Shown here: positions 1-6,163 of the stretch, one piece after another
Layout of the letters: each line of letters opens with the position of its first letter
Numbering within the stretch: position 1 is the first letter of the stretch
NCBI GenBank assembly: GCA_024653875.1
Contig: JANLHE010000309.1
Location: 1 to 6,228 of the forward strand
DNA from: Acidobacteriota bacterium
GTDB taxonomy: Bacteria; Acidobacteriota; Vicinamibacteria; Vicinamibacterales; SCN-69-37
Length of the DNA stretch: 6,228 nt
Reading direction: 5' to 3'
Made by a program: the position numbers and the translations under genes
The notes under the pieces: generated by a model
Databases searched by the model: none
Told to the model about the DNA's origin: nothing
What the model saw: the letters and a program-made list of their open reading frames with translations, nothing else

Positions 1-846
1 GACCTCGGCGCCCGCGCGTTCCAGGGCCGCGCGAGTGTTCGGGTTCCCATCCACCATCAACGCCCGGCGCGGCGACAATGCGAACACGTTTGCGCCCATG
101 GAGCCGAACTCCTCATCGGGCACCTCCACCAGCGAGAAGCCCAAATCGAGCAGGCGTTCGCGAAATGGCACCGGCATCAGTGGCGAGTACACGACGGCGA
201 GGTCGCGATCGATCGGGCTGATGATCGACATCAGGTGAAACACGTCGCCGGGGCCCCGATAGTGGGGCAGGGGCACGGGGATGACCTCGTCAACCGAATC
301 GCCCAGCAGCGTCCGAAACTGGCGGATGCCGTCGTCGTTGGTACGGTATCCGCGGCCCACCGCCACGAGCCTGGGACCCAGCCACGTCACGTCGCCGCCC
401 TCGAGCGTTCCCGGCGCCTCGATGGCGCCGGCGACGGGGATGCCGAGCGCGCGATAAGTGCCGGCCAATGCGGCCGGCTCGGTCTGGCGCTGCGGTTTGC
501 CCATGCGACACAGAATCGCGCCGCGCGCGCACATGACGGACGCGTCGCGGACGTAGATCGCATCTAGAGTCAATGAATGGAGGGCACGGGCTTCAGCCCG
601 TGCCGCACGCCCCGGGCGAAAGCCCGGGGCCTCCGAAGCATCGTCCGGGGCCTCCGAAGTCACCACTGTGGCGCCGGACGTGCGGAGCAGGTCGACGAAG
701 TGCTCGTACTGGTCGATGGCGCGGCCGTAGTCAGGCGCCGCGGTGAAGTTGAGCGCACGCCACTGCCTGGCAATCTCCGCGTCGCTGCCGAAGGCCTCGC
801 GCACGTGGTGCACGACGATGCGGGACCATGGGCCGATGTCAGACAT
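1..846 (-). CDS. Dimethylarginine dimethylaminohydrolase (DDAH)-family amidinohydrolase, 3' partial, with in-frame repeat insertion
   Basis: DDAH-family enzymes (amidinotransferase/arginine-deiminase fold) hydrolyse the guanidino carbon of methylarginines, giving citrulline and an alkylamine; a relative acting on arginine or another guanidine is possible. The window holds codons 1-282 and the frame is open to base 1; the C-terminus, which carries the catalytic Cys in this family, is outside. Visible family blocks: LDAIYVRDAS at about 94-103, MGKPQRQTEP 115-124, PGTLEGGDVTWLG 145-157 with candidate catalytic Glu149, VAVGRGYRTN 162-171, PVPLPHYRGPGDVFHLMS 190-207 with candidate catalytic His204, VYSPLMPVPFRE 219-230, and VPDEEFGSMGANVFAL 242-257. 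The ATG at 846-844 overlaps the permease stop by 8 nt (ATGTCTGA), implying translational coupling. Residues 72-91 (EAPGF...ALHS, rich in Ala, Arg and Pro) do not look like the family and are encoded by a palindromic repeat; without them the text reads PDDAS-LTLDAIYVRD. The family call is strong; whether the enzyme is active with the insert is unknown. Confidence 0.9.
   Translation of the reverse strand, partial: MSDIGPWSRIVVHHVREAFGSDAEIARQWRALNFTAAPDYGRAIDQYEHFVDLLRTSGATVVTSEAPDDASEAPGFRPGRAARAEARALHSLTLDAIYVRDASVMCARGAILCRMGKPQRQTEPAALAGTYRALGIPVAGAIEAPGTLEGGDVTWLGPRLVAVGRGYRTNDDGIRQFRTLLGDSVDEVIPVPLPHYRGPGDVFHLMSIISPIDRDLAVVYSPLMPVPFRERLLDLGFSLVEVPDEEFGSMGANVFALSPRRALMVDGNPNTRAALERAGAEV
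579..634 (-). repeat. 56-bp twin-hairpin palindromic repeat (REP-doublet-like), copy A, inside the DDAH coding sequence
   Basis: Two perfect hairpins separated by 5 nt. On the plus strand the first has a 10-bp stem (583-592 with 595-604, GGCACGGGCT/AGCCCGTGCC). The second has an 8-bp stem (610-617 with 622-629, CCCCGGGC/GCCCGGGG) around a GAAA loop. The unit is bounded by GGAGG and CCTCC. It is the reverse complement of the copy at 6164-6219 with 53 of 56 bases identical, the differences being only at the hairpin tips. It is read in frame in the DDAH gene: of the three frames on that strand one has a stop (TGA) and two are open, and the gene uses an open one. Such repeats are usually intergenic and are often mobilised in trans by REP-associated tyrosine transposases; none is encoded here. 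Confidence 0.93.
624..659 (-). repeat. 15-bp direct repeat with 21-bp period at the edge of the inserted element
   Basis: CCGGGGCCTCCGAAG occurs at 624-638 and again at 645-659, with CATCGT between (plus-strand reading). Each copy consists of the terminal 11 bases of the palindromic element plus the same 4 flanking bases (GAAG; CTTC in the DDAH sense). The 21-bp period is seven codons, so the protein reads SEAPDDA-SEAPGF at residues 64-76 and the frame is unaffected. The sequence beyond the 15 bp does not match, so this is not a clean tandem duplication of 21 bp. It may be a remnant of a second element insertion next to the same CTTC, or a partial conversion event. Confidence 0.8.
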
Positions 847-2122
847 TGGCACTGGTCTGTCCGCGCGTGACCCAGACGAACACCGGCAGGCCGCCAATCA
901 GCAGCAGGAATCCCCAGTAGACAATCTCCGCCCCCGCGCCGCCGATGGCCCACAACCCGTACGCGAACGCGAGGCCTGCCACGGCACGGGCGGGCGCGGC
1001 CATCTGGCCGATGCGGAACGACGCGAGCGCGCAGAAGACGTAGGGCACAAGGGTCGCGAGGGTGCCCAGCAGAATCATGAACGTGAACAACTCCACGAGG
1101 CCGCGTGTGTAGTTCATCGCGATGAGTGTGGTGGCCAGCGCGCCGCCAATGAGCATGCCCGCGACCGGCGTGCCCCTTCCGCTGACGCGCGCGAACACCT
1201 GTGGGAAGAGCCCGTCACCCGCCACCGCCAGCGGCAAGTGGCCCGCCATCAGCGTCCACCCGTTGAGCGCACCGAAACAGGAGATGGCGGCGCCGATGGC
1301 GACCAGGGCCGCCGCGGTATTGCCGAAGAGCGCGCGGGCCCCGTCGGCAAAGGGTGCGGTGGTGGTCGCCAGCGCGTCTGGCGGCACCAGGGACATGACC
1401 CCGACCGTGCTGATGATGTAGATGACCGCCGCCAGCCCCGTGCCCACAAGCGTGGCGCGCGCGATGGTTCGTCCGGGGTCTGCGATGCTCCCTGCGGGAA
1501 TCGTGGCGCACTCCAGCCCGAGGAATGCCCACAACGTCAGCGTCGCCACCTGGGTCACCTGACCGGCTGCGTCGCCGAAGGAGGTGGCGGTGATCGCAAA
1601 GTGTTCAGGCGCAAAGAAGAAAAGCCCTCCGATGCCGACCAGGGCGAGCGGCAGGATCTTCAGCACGGTCGTGACCACCTGCACTTGTCCCGCACGGCGC
1701 GTGCTGGTGATGTTGACGAGCGTCAGGATCCACACCATGGCGATCGCGAGCATCGCCGCCAGTGCCGGCGTCCGGACCAGCGTGGGAAAAAACGGATCCA
1801 GGTATCCGACCCCCGCTACCGCAAGGGCGGCCATGGCGGACCAGCACGAAATCCAGTAGCCCCAGGCCACCAGAAATCCCGCCAGGTCGCCGAAGGCGCG
1901 ACGGGTGTAGGCGTATGGGCCTCCAGCCGCGGGGTCGATGCGCGCCAGGCGCGCGAACACGAGGGCCAGGCACGTGGCGCCAGCCGCCGAGACCACCCAT
2001 CCCACCAGGCTCAGGCCCCCAAACGCCGCCAATGATGCGGGCAGCAGAAACACACCCGAGCCGATCATGTTGCCCATCACGAGGGCCACGGCCATCCAGA
2101 ATCCAAGCGAGTCTCGCGGCAT
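839..2122 (-). CDS. APC-superfamily amino-acid permease, AdiC (arginine/agmatine antiporter)-like
   Basis: Inner-membrane secondary transporter of 427 aa, the usual size for the basic amino acid/polyamine antiporter group, with about 12 hydrophobic segments along its whole length. TM1 carries GNMIGSGVFLLPASLA (17-32), including the GSG helix break that binds the substrate amino-acid backbone in this family. GGPYAYTRRAFG follows at 67-78. Compared from memory with E. coli AdiC at a constant offset of 4, substrate-site Trp202 (here Trp198), gating Glu208 (Glu204) and Trp293 (Trp289, in GALNGWTLMAG) are kept. AdiC Asn101 is Met97 here, so the specificity may differ. TPVAGMLIGG lies in the C-terminal half. 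It is the first gene of a minus-strand pair, and its stop overlaps the start of the DDAH-like gene by 8 nt, which suggests that it imports or exchanges arginine, a methylarginine or a related guanidino compound. The ATG at 2122-2120 has no clear Shine-Dalgarno. Family confident, substrate inferred. Confidence 0.93.
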   Translation of the reverse strand: MPRDSLGFWMAVALVMGNMIGSGVFLLPASLAAFGGLSLVGWVVSAAGATCLALVFARLARIDPAAGGPYAYTRRAFGDLAGFLVAWGYWISCWSAMAALAVAGVGYLDPFFPTLVRTPALAAMLAIAMVWILTLVNITSTRRAGQVQVVTTVLKILPLALVGIGGLFFFAPEHFAITATSFGDAAGQVTQVATLTLWAFLGLECATIPAGSIADPGRTIARATLVGTGLAAVIYIISTVGVMSLVPPDALATTTAPFADGARALFGNTAAALVAIGAAISCFGALNGWTLMAGHLPLAVAGDGLFPQVFARVSGRGTPVAGMLIGGALATTLIAMNYTRGLVELFTFMILLGTLATLVPYVFCALASFRIGQMAAPARAVAGLAFAYGLWAIGGAGAEIVYWGFLLLIGGLPVFVWVTRGQTSANV

Positions 2123-2144
2123 AGTCGGCTATTCTGTCCCGTAA
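2123..2144. promoter_or_regulatory. 22-bp divergent intergenic region with a possible shared -10 box and leaderless starts
   Basis: Only 22 bp separate the permease start (minus, 2122) from the oxidoreductase start (plus, 2145), and neither has an AGGAGG-like site. TATTCT at 2130-2135 matches TATAAT at 4 of 6 on the plus strand. Reading the other way, CAGAAT (2136-2131) also matches at 4 of 6. Both lie 8-9 nt from their ATG, the distance expected if transcription begins at or just before the start codon. No convincing -35 box is seen in either direction. This is a prediction from weak motifs; start sites inside the opposite coding regions are possible. Confidence 0.35.
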
Positions 2145-3362
2145 ATGCCGGTGTATGGACAATCTTATTGGGCGCCTGCGAAGACGCGGGCGGCCGCACG
2201 CAGGCCGGCCACGGGTACGCTGACCGCCGATGTGGTGGTGATTGGCGGCGGGTTCACGGGCTGCGCGGCTGCGTATGCGCTCGCGCACGCGGGACTCGAT
2301 GTGGTGCTCCTTGAGGCCGACCGCCTGGCCACGGGCGCCACGGAGGGTTCCGTCGGAGCCATCCTTCCCGTGCCGGACGCGGCGCTGCTTGACGTGGAGA
2401 AGGAGGCCGGCAAACGCCCGGCGCGCGTGGCCTTCACGGAGCTGCGCAAGAGTTCGCTGGATTTGGCCGCCACGCTCAAACGCCTTGGCGTGAAGTGCGA
2501 CCTGTCCGCGACCTCGTTGCTGGTCAACGCGCCCTTCACCAACGATGCGGCGCGCCTGAAGAAGGAGCTGGCCGCGCGCAAGGCGATCAAACTCGATGGA
2601 CTGTGGTTGTCGCCCGAGGCGTCCCGGCGCGCACTGGTCACCGAAACCCAGGGCGCGATGCGCGTGCGTGACGCGGCGGTGCTGCATCCGGTCCGCGCGG
2701 CGCTGGGCCTGGCTGAGGCGGCGCGCGCCAAAGGCGCCCGCATCTTCGAGCAGACGCGTGTGAAGAAGACGACCTTCACCCGCAAGGACGCGACGGTGGC
2801 CTTTGCCGGCGGCCGCATCACCACTCGAGGCGTGGTGGTGGCGACCGGGACGCCCGGGCCGGTGTTCCATCAGCTCGATCGCCACGTGCGCACCGCCCGG
2901 GGGTATGCCGTGGTCACCGACCCACTGACGCCCGCGATGCGCAAGCTGGTGGGCGCCAGGGACGCGCTCTACACCGAGGGAACGGAGTCGCCGCGGTTCC
3001 TGCGCTGGCTGCCGGGCCACCGCGCGCTGTTTGCCGGCCTGACCGGCCCCGAGATTGCCGCGCCCCTCAGGGCGGCGGCCGTGCGCCAGCGCGCCAACCA
3101 GCTCATGTATGAGCTGTCCCTTCGGTATCCGGATATCTCGGGCCTGCCACCCGCGTTCGGCTGGGACTTGCCCGTCGTGACCACCGTTGACCGGCTGCCG
3201 TGGATTGGCCCGCACAGGAACTACCCGTTTCACTTCTTTGCGGTGGCCCTCGGGTGGCATGGCGAGGCGTTCGGCTGGCTCGCCGCCAGGGCGGCGGCGC
3301 GCTTTTTCACGGATTCCGCGACCAGGGAAGATGACCTATTGGGGTTCATGCGGACGTTGTAG
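2145..3362 (+). CDS. FAD-dependent oxidoreductase, DAO (glycine/D-amino acid oxidase) family
   Basis: Probable cytoplasmic flavoenzyme of 405 aa oxidising an amine or amino acid; the substrate cannot be read from the sequence. The N-terminal Rossmann motif is VVVIGGGFTGCAAAYALAHAG (30-50), with G34-x-G36-x-x-G39, and Glu57 in VVLLEADR is placed to bind the adenosine ribose. GATEGSVGAIL (64-74) is the FAD-contact segment that follows in DAO proteins. VVVATGTPG (230-238) is the second dinucleotide motif. The C-terminal VDRLPWIGPH (348-357) and ALGWHGEAFGWLAARAAARFF (368-388) match the closing FAD-binding segment, where relatives often have a Gly-His-Gly. There is no signal peptide, although such enzymes (for example gamma-glutamylputrescine oxidase-like ones) have a similar N-terminal lead. 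The gene diverges from the permease with 22 bp between starts and may join it in arginine/amine metabolism. The ATG at 2145 has no Shine-Dalgarno and is the first Met before the Rossmann fold. Confidence 0.9.
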   Translation: MPVYGQSYWAPAKTRAAARRPATGTLTADVVVIGGGFTGCAAAYALAHAGLDVVLLEADRLATGATEGSVGAILPVPDAALLDVEKEAGKRPARVAFTELRKSSLDLAATLKRLGVKCDLSATSLLVNAPFTNDAARLKKELAARKAIKLDGLWLSPEASRRALVTETQGAMRVRDAAVLHPVRAALGLAEAARAKGARIFEQTRVKKTTFTRKDATVAFAGGRITTRGVVVATGTPGPVFHQLDRHVRTARGYAVVTDPLTPAMRKLVGARDALYTEGTESPRFLRWLPGHRALFAGLTGPEIAAPLRAAAVRQRANQLMYELSLRYPDISGLPPAFGWDLPVVTTVDRLPWIGPHRNYPFHFFAVALGWHGEAFGWLAARAAARFFTDSATREDDLLGFMRTL

Positions 3363-3379
3363 TATCTGAGTCCCCCGAC

Positions 3380-3383
3380 AGGA
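3380..3383 (+). promoter_or_regulatory. Ribosome binding site deciding the DUF1800 start
   Basis: AGGA at 3380-3383 lies 8 nt before the ATG at 3392, an ideal spacing. An earlier in-frame ATG at 3383 overlaps this site and has no purine-rich sequence before it (GAGTCCCCCGAC), so 3392 is the better start. Confidence 0.6.
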
Positions 3384-3391
3384 TGGCCCAT

Positions 3392-4846
3392 ATGTCCGAC
3401 TGGCCGCTACTCGACCATTTGCTCCGCCGAGCCGGCTTTGGCGCCACGCCGGCCGAACGCGATGACTACGCGTCGATGAGCTACAACGAGGTCGTCGAGG
3501 ACCTGCTCACCTTCGACCCGGCGACGACCGACATCGACCAGTTCATCGGCACCCCCGGGTACCTGGGGTTCACCGCGCGCAACGGCTTCAAGCCGAACAC
3601 GGTCATCGCGGACGCGCGGCAGCGCTGGATCTTCCGGATGGTGCACTCGCCGGCGCCGCTGCAGGAGAAGATGGCGCTGTTCTGGCATCACCATTTTGCC
3701 ACCGCGTACAGCAAGCTGGCGGGCACCTACGGCGCCAGTGTGGGCACGCGCATGATGGCGGCGAAGCCGTCGGAAGACACCGCGCGCACCCGCGGGCAGA
3801 TCGAGCTGTTCCGGCAACTCGGGCTCGGCAAGTTCAGCGACCTGCTGGTGGAGGTCGCCAAAGACCCGGCGATGATCGTCTGGCTCGACGGCCGCACGAA
3901 CGTGCGCACGGCCCCGCAGGAAAATTTCGGGCGGGAACTCATGGAGTTGTTCACGTTCGGCATTGGCAACTACGTGGAAGCCGACGTGTATGCCGCCGCC
4001 CGCGTGTTCACCGGCTGGAACCTGGCGCAACGGGGAACGCGCAACACCACGACCGAGTACTACACGTTCAATTATCGGGCCGCGCAGCACGACACCGCGG
4101 CCAAGACGTTTACCTTTCCCATTTACAGCAACGGATCGAAGGTCATCCCGGCCAGGTCGGGCGATGCGGGAATCCAGGACGGCCTTGACCTGATTGCGGC
4201 GCTGGCCGTGCATCCCGAGACCGCGCGGCGCCTGTCGCGCCGGCTGTGGAACTGGTTTGTCAGTGAAGTCGAGGCCCCGGACGAGGCGTGGGTGGAGCGG
4301 ATTGCCGGCGTCTATCTCGGCAGCGGCACGGACATGCGGCAGGTGATGGGCGATGTCCTGCGCTCGTCGCAGTTCCGCAGCTCCCGGCATTATTTTCACC
4401 GGTACGCCTGGCCCGTCGAGTACGTGGTGCGGTCGCTGAAGGAAATGGGCCACGTGGGGTTTTCGGCGAACGACACGCTGACGCCGATGTTGAACATGGG
4501 CCAGCAGCTGTTCGAGCCGCCGGACGTCAACGGATGGGCGCTGGGACCGGCGTGGTTTTCCACTGGCGGCATGCTGGCGCGCATGAACTTCGCGGCGGCG
4601 CTGGCCACCAATCAGCGATTTGAATTGCGCAACGGGTCGCGGCCCTACAAGCAGTCCCCTCAGGCGCTGATTGACTACGCCATCTCCCGCCTCTCGTTGC
4701 CGGACGTGCCCGCGCCTGTCTACAACGCGCTGGTGGACTACGTGCGCGCGGGCGGCACGTGGACCGGGTCCGACGCGCAGCTGTTGACCAAGGCGGGCGG
4801 GGTGTTCCACCTGCTCACCGGGTCCGGCGAGTATCAGTTCGTTTGA
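3392..4846 (+). CDS. DUF1800 domain-containing protein
   Basis: A member of the DUF1800 family, whose biochemical function is unknown; 484 aa from the chosen start, the usual full length. Signature blocks are in order: LLDHLLRRAGFGATPAE (6-22) at the N-terminus, QEKMALFWHHHFATA (91-105), NFGRELMELFTFGIGNY (178-194) followed by EADVYAAARVFTGW (196-209), RSSQFRSSRHYF (324-335), and PPDVNGWALGPAWFS (376-390). No signal peptide or membrane segment is seen, in contrast to its partner. The stop is followed after 17 nt by the DUF1501 gene, the standard arrangement for this pair, so the two probably act together. The start is 29 nt after the oxidoreductase stop with no terminator between, so read-through from that gene is possible though the functions look unrelated. 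An in-frame ATG at 3383 would add MAH; it is disfavoured because the Shine-Dalgarno overlaps it. Confidence 0.93.
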   Translation: MSDWPLLDHLLRRAGFGATPAERDDYASMSYNEVVEDLLTFDPATTDIDQFIGTPGYLGFTARNGFKPNTVIADARQRWIFRMVHSPAPLQEKMALFWHHHFATAYSKLAGTYGASVGTRMMAAKPSEDTARTRGQIELFRQLGLGKFSDLLVEVAKDPAMIVWLDGRTNVRTAPQENFGRELMELFTFGIGNYVEADVYAAARVFTGWNLAQRGTRNTTTEYYTFNYRAAQHDTAAKTFTFPIYSNGSKVIPARSGDAGIQDGLDLIAALAVHPETARRLSRRLWNWFVSEVEAPDEAWVERIAGVYLGSGTDMRQVMGDVLRSSQFRSSRHYFHRYAWPVEYVVRSLKEMGHVGFSANDTLTPMLNMGQQLFEPPDVNGWALGPAWFSTGGMLARMNFAAALATNQRFELRNGSRPYKQSPQALIDYAISRLSLPDVPAPVYNALVDYVRAGGTWTGSDAQLLTKAGGVFHLLTGSGEYQFV

Positions 4847-4858
4847 GAAGGACGAGAG
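4845..4858 (+). promoter_or_regulatory. Ribosome binding site of the DUF1501 gene
   Basis: The purine-rich run GAGAAGGACGAGAG begins within the DUF1800 stop codon. GAGAG ends 5 nt before the ATG at 4864, and GAAGGA ends 11 nt before it. This supports 4864 rather than the upstream in-frame ATG at 4759, which lies within the DUF1800 gene. Confidence 0.55.
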
Positions 4859-4863
4859 CGCCC

Positions 4864-6129
4864 ATGAAGGTCACACGACGGCAATTTGTCAAAGGTGGCG
4901 TGACGGCCTTCACCGTCAGCTTCGCCGCCCCCGCGTTCCTCTCGGACATCGCCCTCGCCCAGGGCGCCTCTCGCCGGAATCTGGTGGTGTTGTACCTGAG
5001 CGGCGGCAACGACGCGCTCAGCACGCTGATTCCCTATGGCGACAGCTTCTACTACAGCCGCCGGCCCTCGATCGCGGTGCCGGCCGCCAACGTCCTGCAG
5101 GTGGGCACCGACGCGTCCGGGAAGGTGCTCGGCCTGCATCCCCGTCTCACGGGGCTGCGGCAGGTGTTCGACCAGGGCAGGCTCGCGCTGATTCAGCGCA
5201 CCGGCTACACGAACTCCAGCCGGTCGCATTTCCTGGGCACGGACATCTGGTCCACCGCCAACCCGGCCAACTCCAGCGGCACCGGATGGCTCGGACGCTA
5301 CCTGGATGCCCTGCCCGATCCGGTGGATCCGCTCGCCGGGTGGAGCACGGTGCGTGAGTTGCCGCACATGCTGGAAGGCCGCGAAGTGTCGGTGCCTGCC
5401 ATTCCCAGCGTGAGCGGGTATTCCTTCCTGAGCCCCAACACCGGCGCCGAGGCCACGTACTCGCGGACGACCATGACCGCCATGGCGTCGCACCTGCCGG
5501 TGGACCGGCCGCACGTCGCGTTCGTCAACGGCACCTCACAGGCGGCCATGGCCACGCTCGATCGCGTGGCGTCGGTCGGCACCTACACCGGCACGGTGAC
5601 CTACGCGAACAACGGGCTGGCGCAGGCGCTCAAGGCCGTGGCCGGCGCCATTGCCAAGGGCATCGGCACCAAGGTCTTCTGGGTGCAGCTGGGTGGCTTT
5701 GATACCCACGCCGCGCAGAACACCAACGCCGCCAACGCCGGATACGCCAACCTCATGGGCACCGTGGGCGACGGCATGCTGGCGTTCCACAACGACATGC
5801 GGAATCAGGGACTGCTCAACGACACGCTCGTGCTCCAGTTTTCGGAGTTTGGCCGCCGCATCGGCGAGAACGGCAGCCAGGGCACGGACCACGGCGCGGC
5901 GGGCGTGATGATGGCGATGGGCGGCGGCGTCCGCGGCGGCCTCTACGGCACCGCGGCGTCCCTCAATCCCAGCAACGTGGATGGCACGCTGGAGAACAAC
6001 GGCAACGACATCAAGTACGAGACCGACTTCCGTTCGGTCTACGCGCGCGTGCTCGACGGCTGGCTGGGCGCCGACTCGATCCCGATCCTCGGCGGCGACT
6101 TCCGCAAGAGCACGTTGAACTTCCTGTAG
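4864..6129 (+). CDS. DUF1501 domain-containing protein with Tat signal peptide
   Basis: Exported protein of the DUF1501 family, which has distant similarity to the alkaline phosphatase/sulfatase superfamily but no proven reaction; 421 aa, a normal length. The N-terminus MKVTRRQFVKGG carries the twin-arginine motif TRRQFVK (4-10), then a mildly hydrophobic stretch to about 30 and a likely cleavage after ALA (30-32), so it should be exported folded by Tat. Family blocks: NLVVLYLSGGNDALSTLIPY (39-58), LGLHPRLTGL (89-98), RTGYTNSSRSHF (112-123) followed by W129, GTGWLGRYLDAL (139-150), QLGGFDTHAAQ (275-285), and QFSEFGRRIGENGSQGTDHG (325-344) followed by GGGVRGGLYG (353-362). The Asp, His and Thr residues in GGFDTH and GTDHG are the candidate metal- or substrate-binding residues. 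The Tat start at 4864 is preferred because an upstream in-frame ATG (4759) would put 35 Arg-rich residues before the signal. The gene is paired with DUF1800, 17 nt upstream, presumably in one transcript. Confidence 0.94.
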   Translation: MKVTRRQFVKGGVTAFTVSFAAPAFLSDIALAQGASRRNLVVLYLSGGNDALSTLIPYGDSFYYSRRPSIAVPAANVLQVGTDASGKVLGLHPRLTGLRQVFDQGRLALIQRTGYTNSSRSHFLGTDIWSTANPANSSGTGWLGRYLDALPDPVDPLAGWSTVRELPHMLEGREVSVPAIPSVSGYSFLSPNTGAEATYSRTTMTAMASHLPVDRPHVAFVNGTSQAAMATLDRVASVGTYTGTVTYANNGLAQALKAVAGAIAKGIGTKVFWVQLGGFDTHAAQNTNAANAGYANLMGTVGDGMLAFHNDMRNQGLLNDTLVLQFSEFGRRIGENGSQGTDHGAAGVMMAMGGGVRGGLYGTAASLNPSNVDGTLENNGNDIKYETDFRSVYARVLDGWLGADSIPILGGDFRKSTLNFL

Positions 6130-6163
6130 ATCAAGAGCAGTTTTCACTTGGGTGTAGTCGCAC

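Noticed and set aside
1..846. The DDAH gene as a pseudogene broken by the repeat
   Set aside because: The frame stays open across the insertion and to the window edge, with all visible family motifs and the candidate Glu and His intact. Inactivity cannot be excluded, but nothing here shows decay.
577..870. Small plus-strand open frame starting in the repeat
   Set aside because: It exists only because the palindromic element is open in this frame; the rest is antisense to the DDAH gene.
743..2035. A 430-codon open frame on the plus strand opposite the permease
   Set aside because: The product is charged low-complexity text rich in Arg, Gly, His and Gln; the permease on the other strand has 12 hydrophobic segments and conserved motifs.
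1605..3260. A 551-codon open frame on the minus strand spanning the permease and the oxidoreductase
   Set aside because: It is antisense to the oxidoreductase and out of frame with the permease, its product is Arg/Gly/His-rich without family motifs, and both overlapped genes have clear motifs. Long open shadows are expected at this GC content.
3407..4810. A 467-codon open frame antisense to DUF1800
   Set aside because: It is Arg/His-rich with no recognisable domain, and it lies entirely within a confidently identified gene.
4759..4863. Upstream start extending the DUF1501 protein by 35 residues
   Set aside because: It would overlap DUF1800 by 88 nt and put Arg-rich text before a textbook Tat signal; the ATG at 4864 has the ribosome binding site.
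5536..6147. A 203-codon open frame antisense to DUF1501
   Set aside because: Composition typical of a GC-rich shadow, no motif, and no ribosome binding site that distinguishes it.
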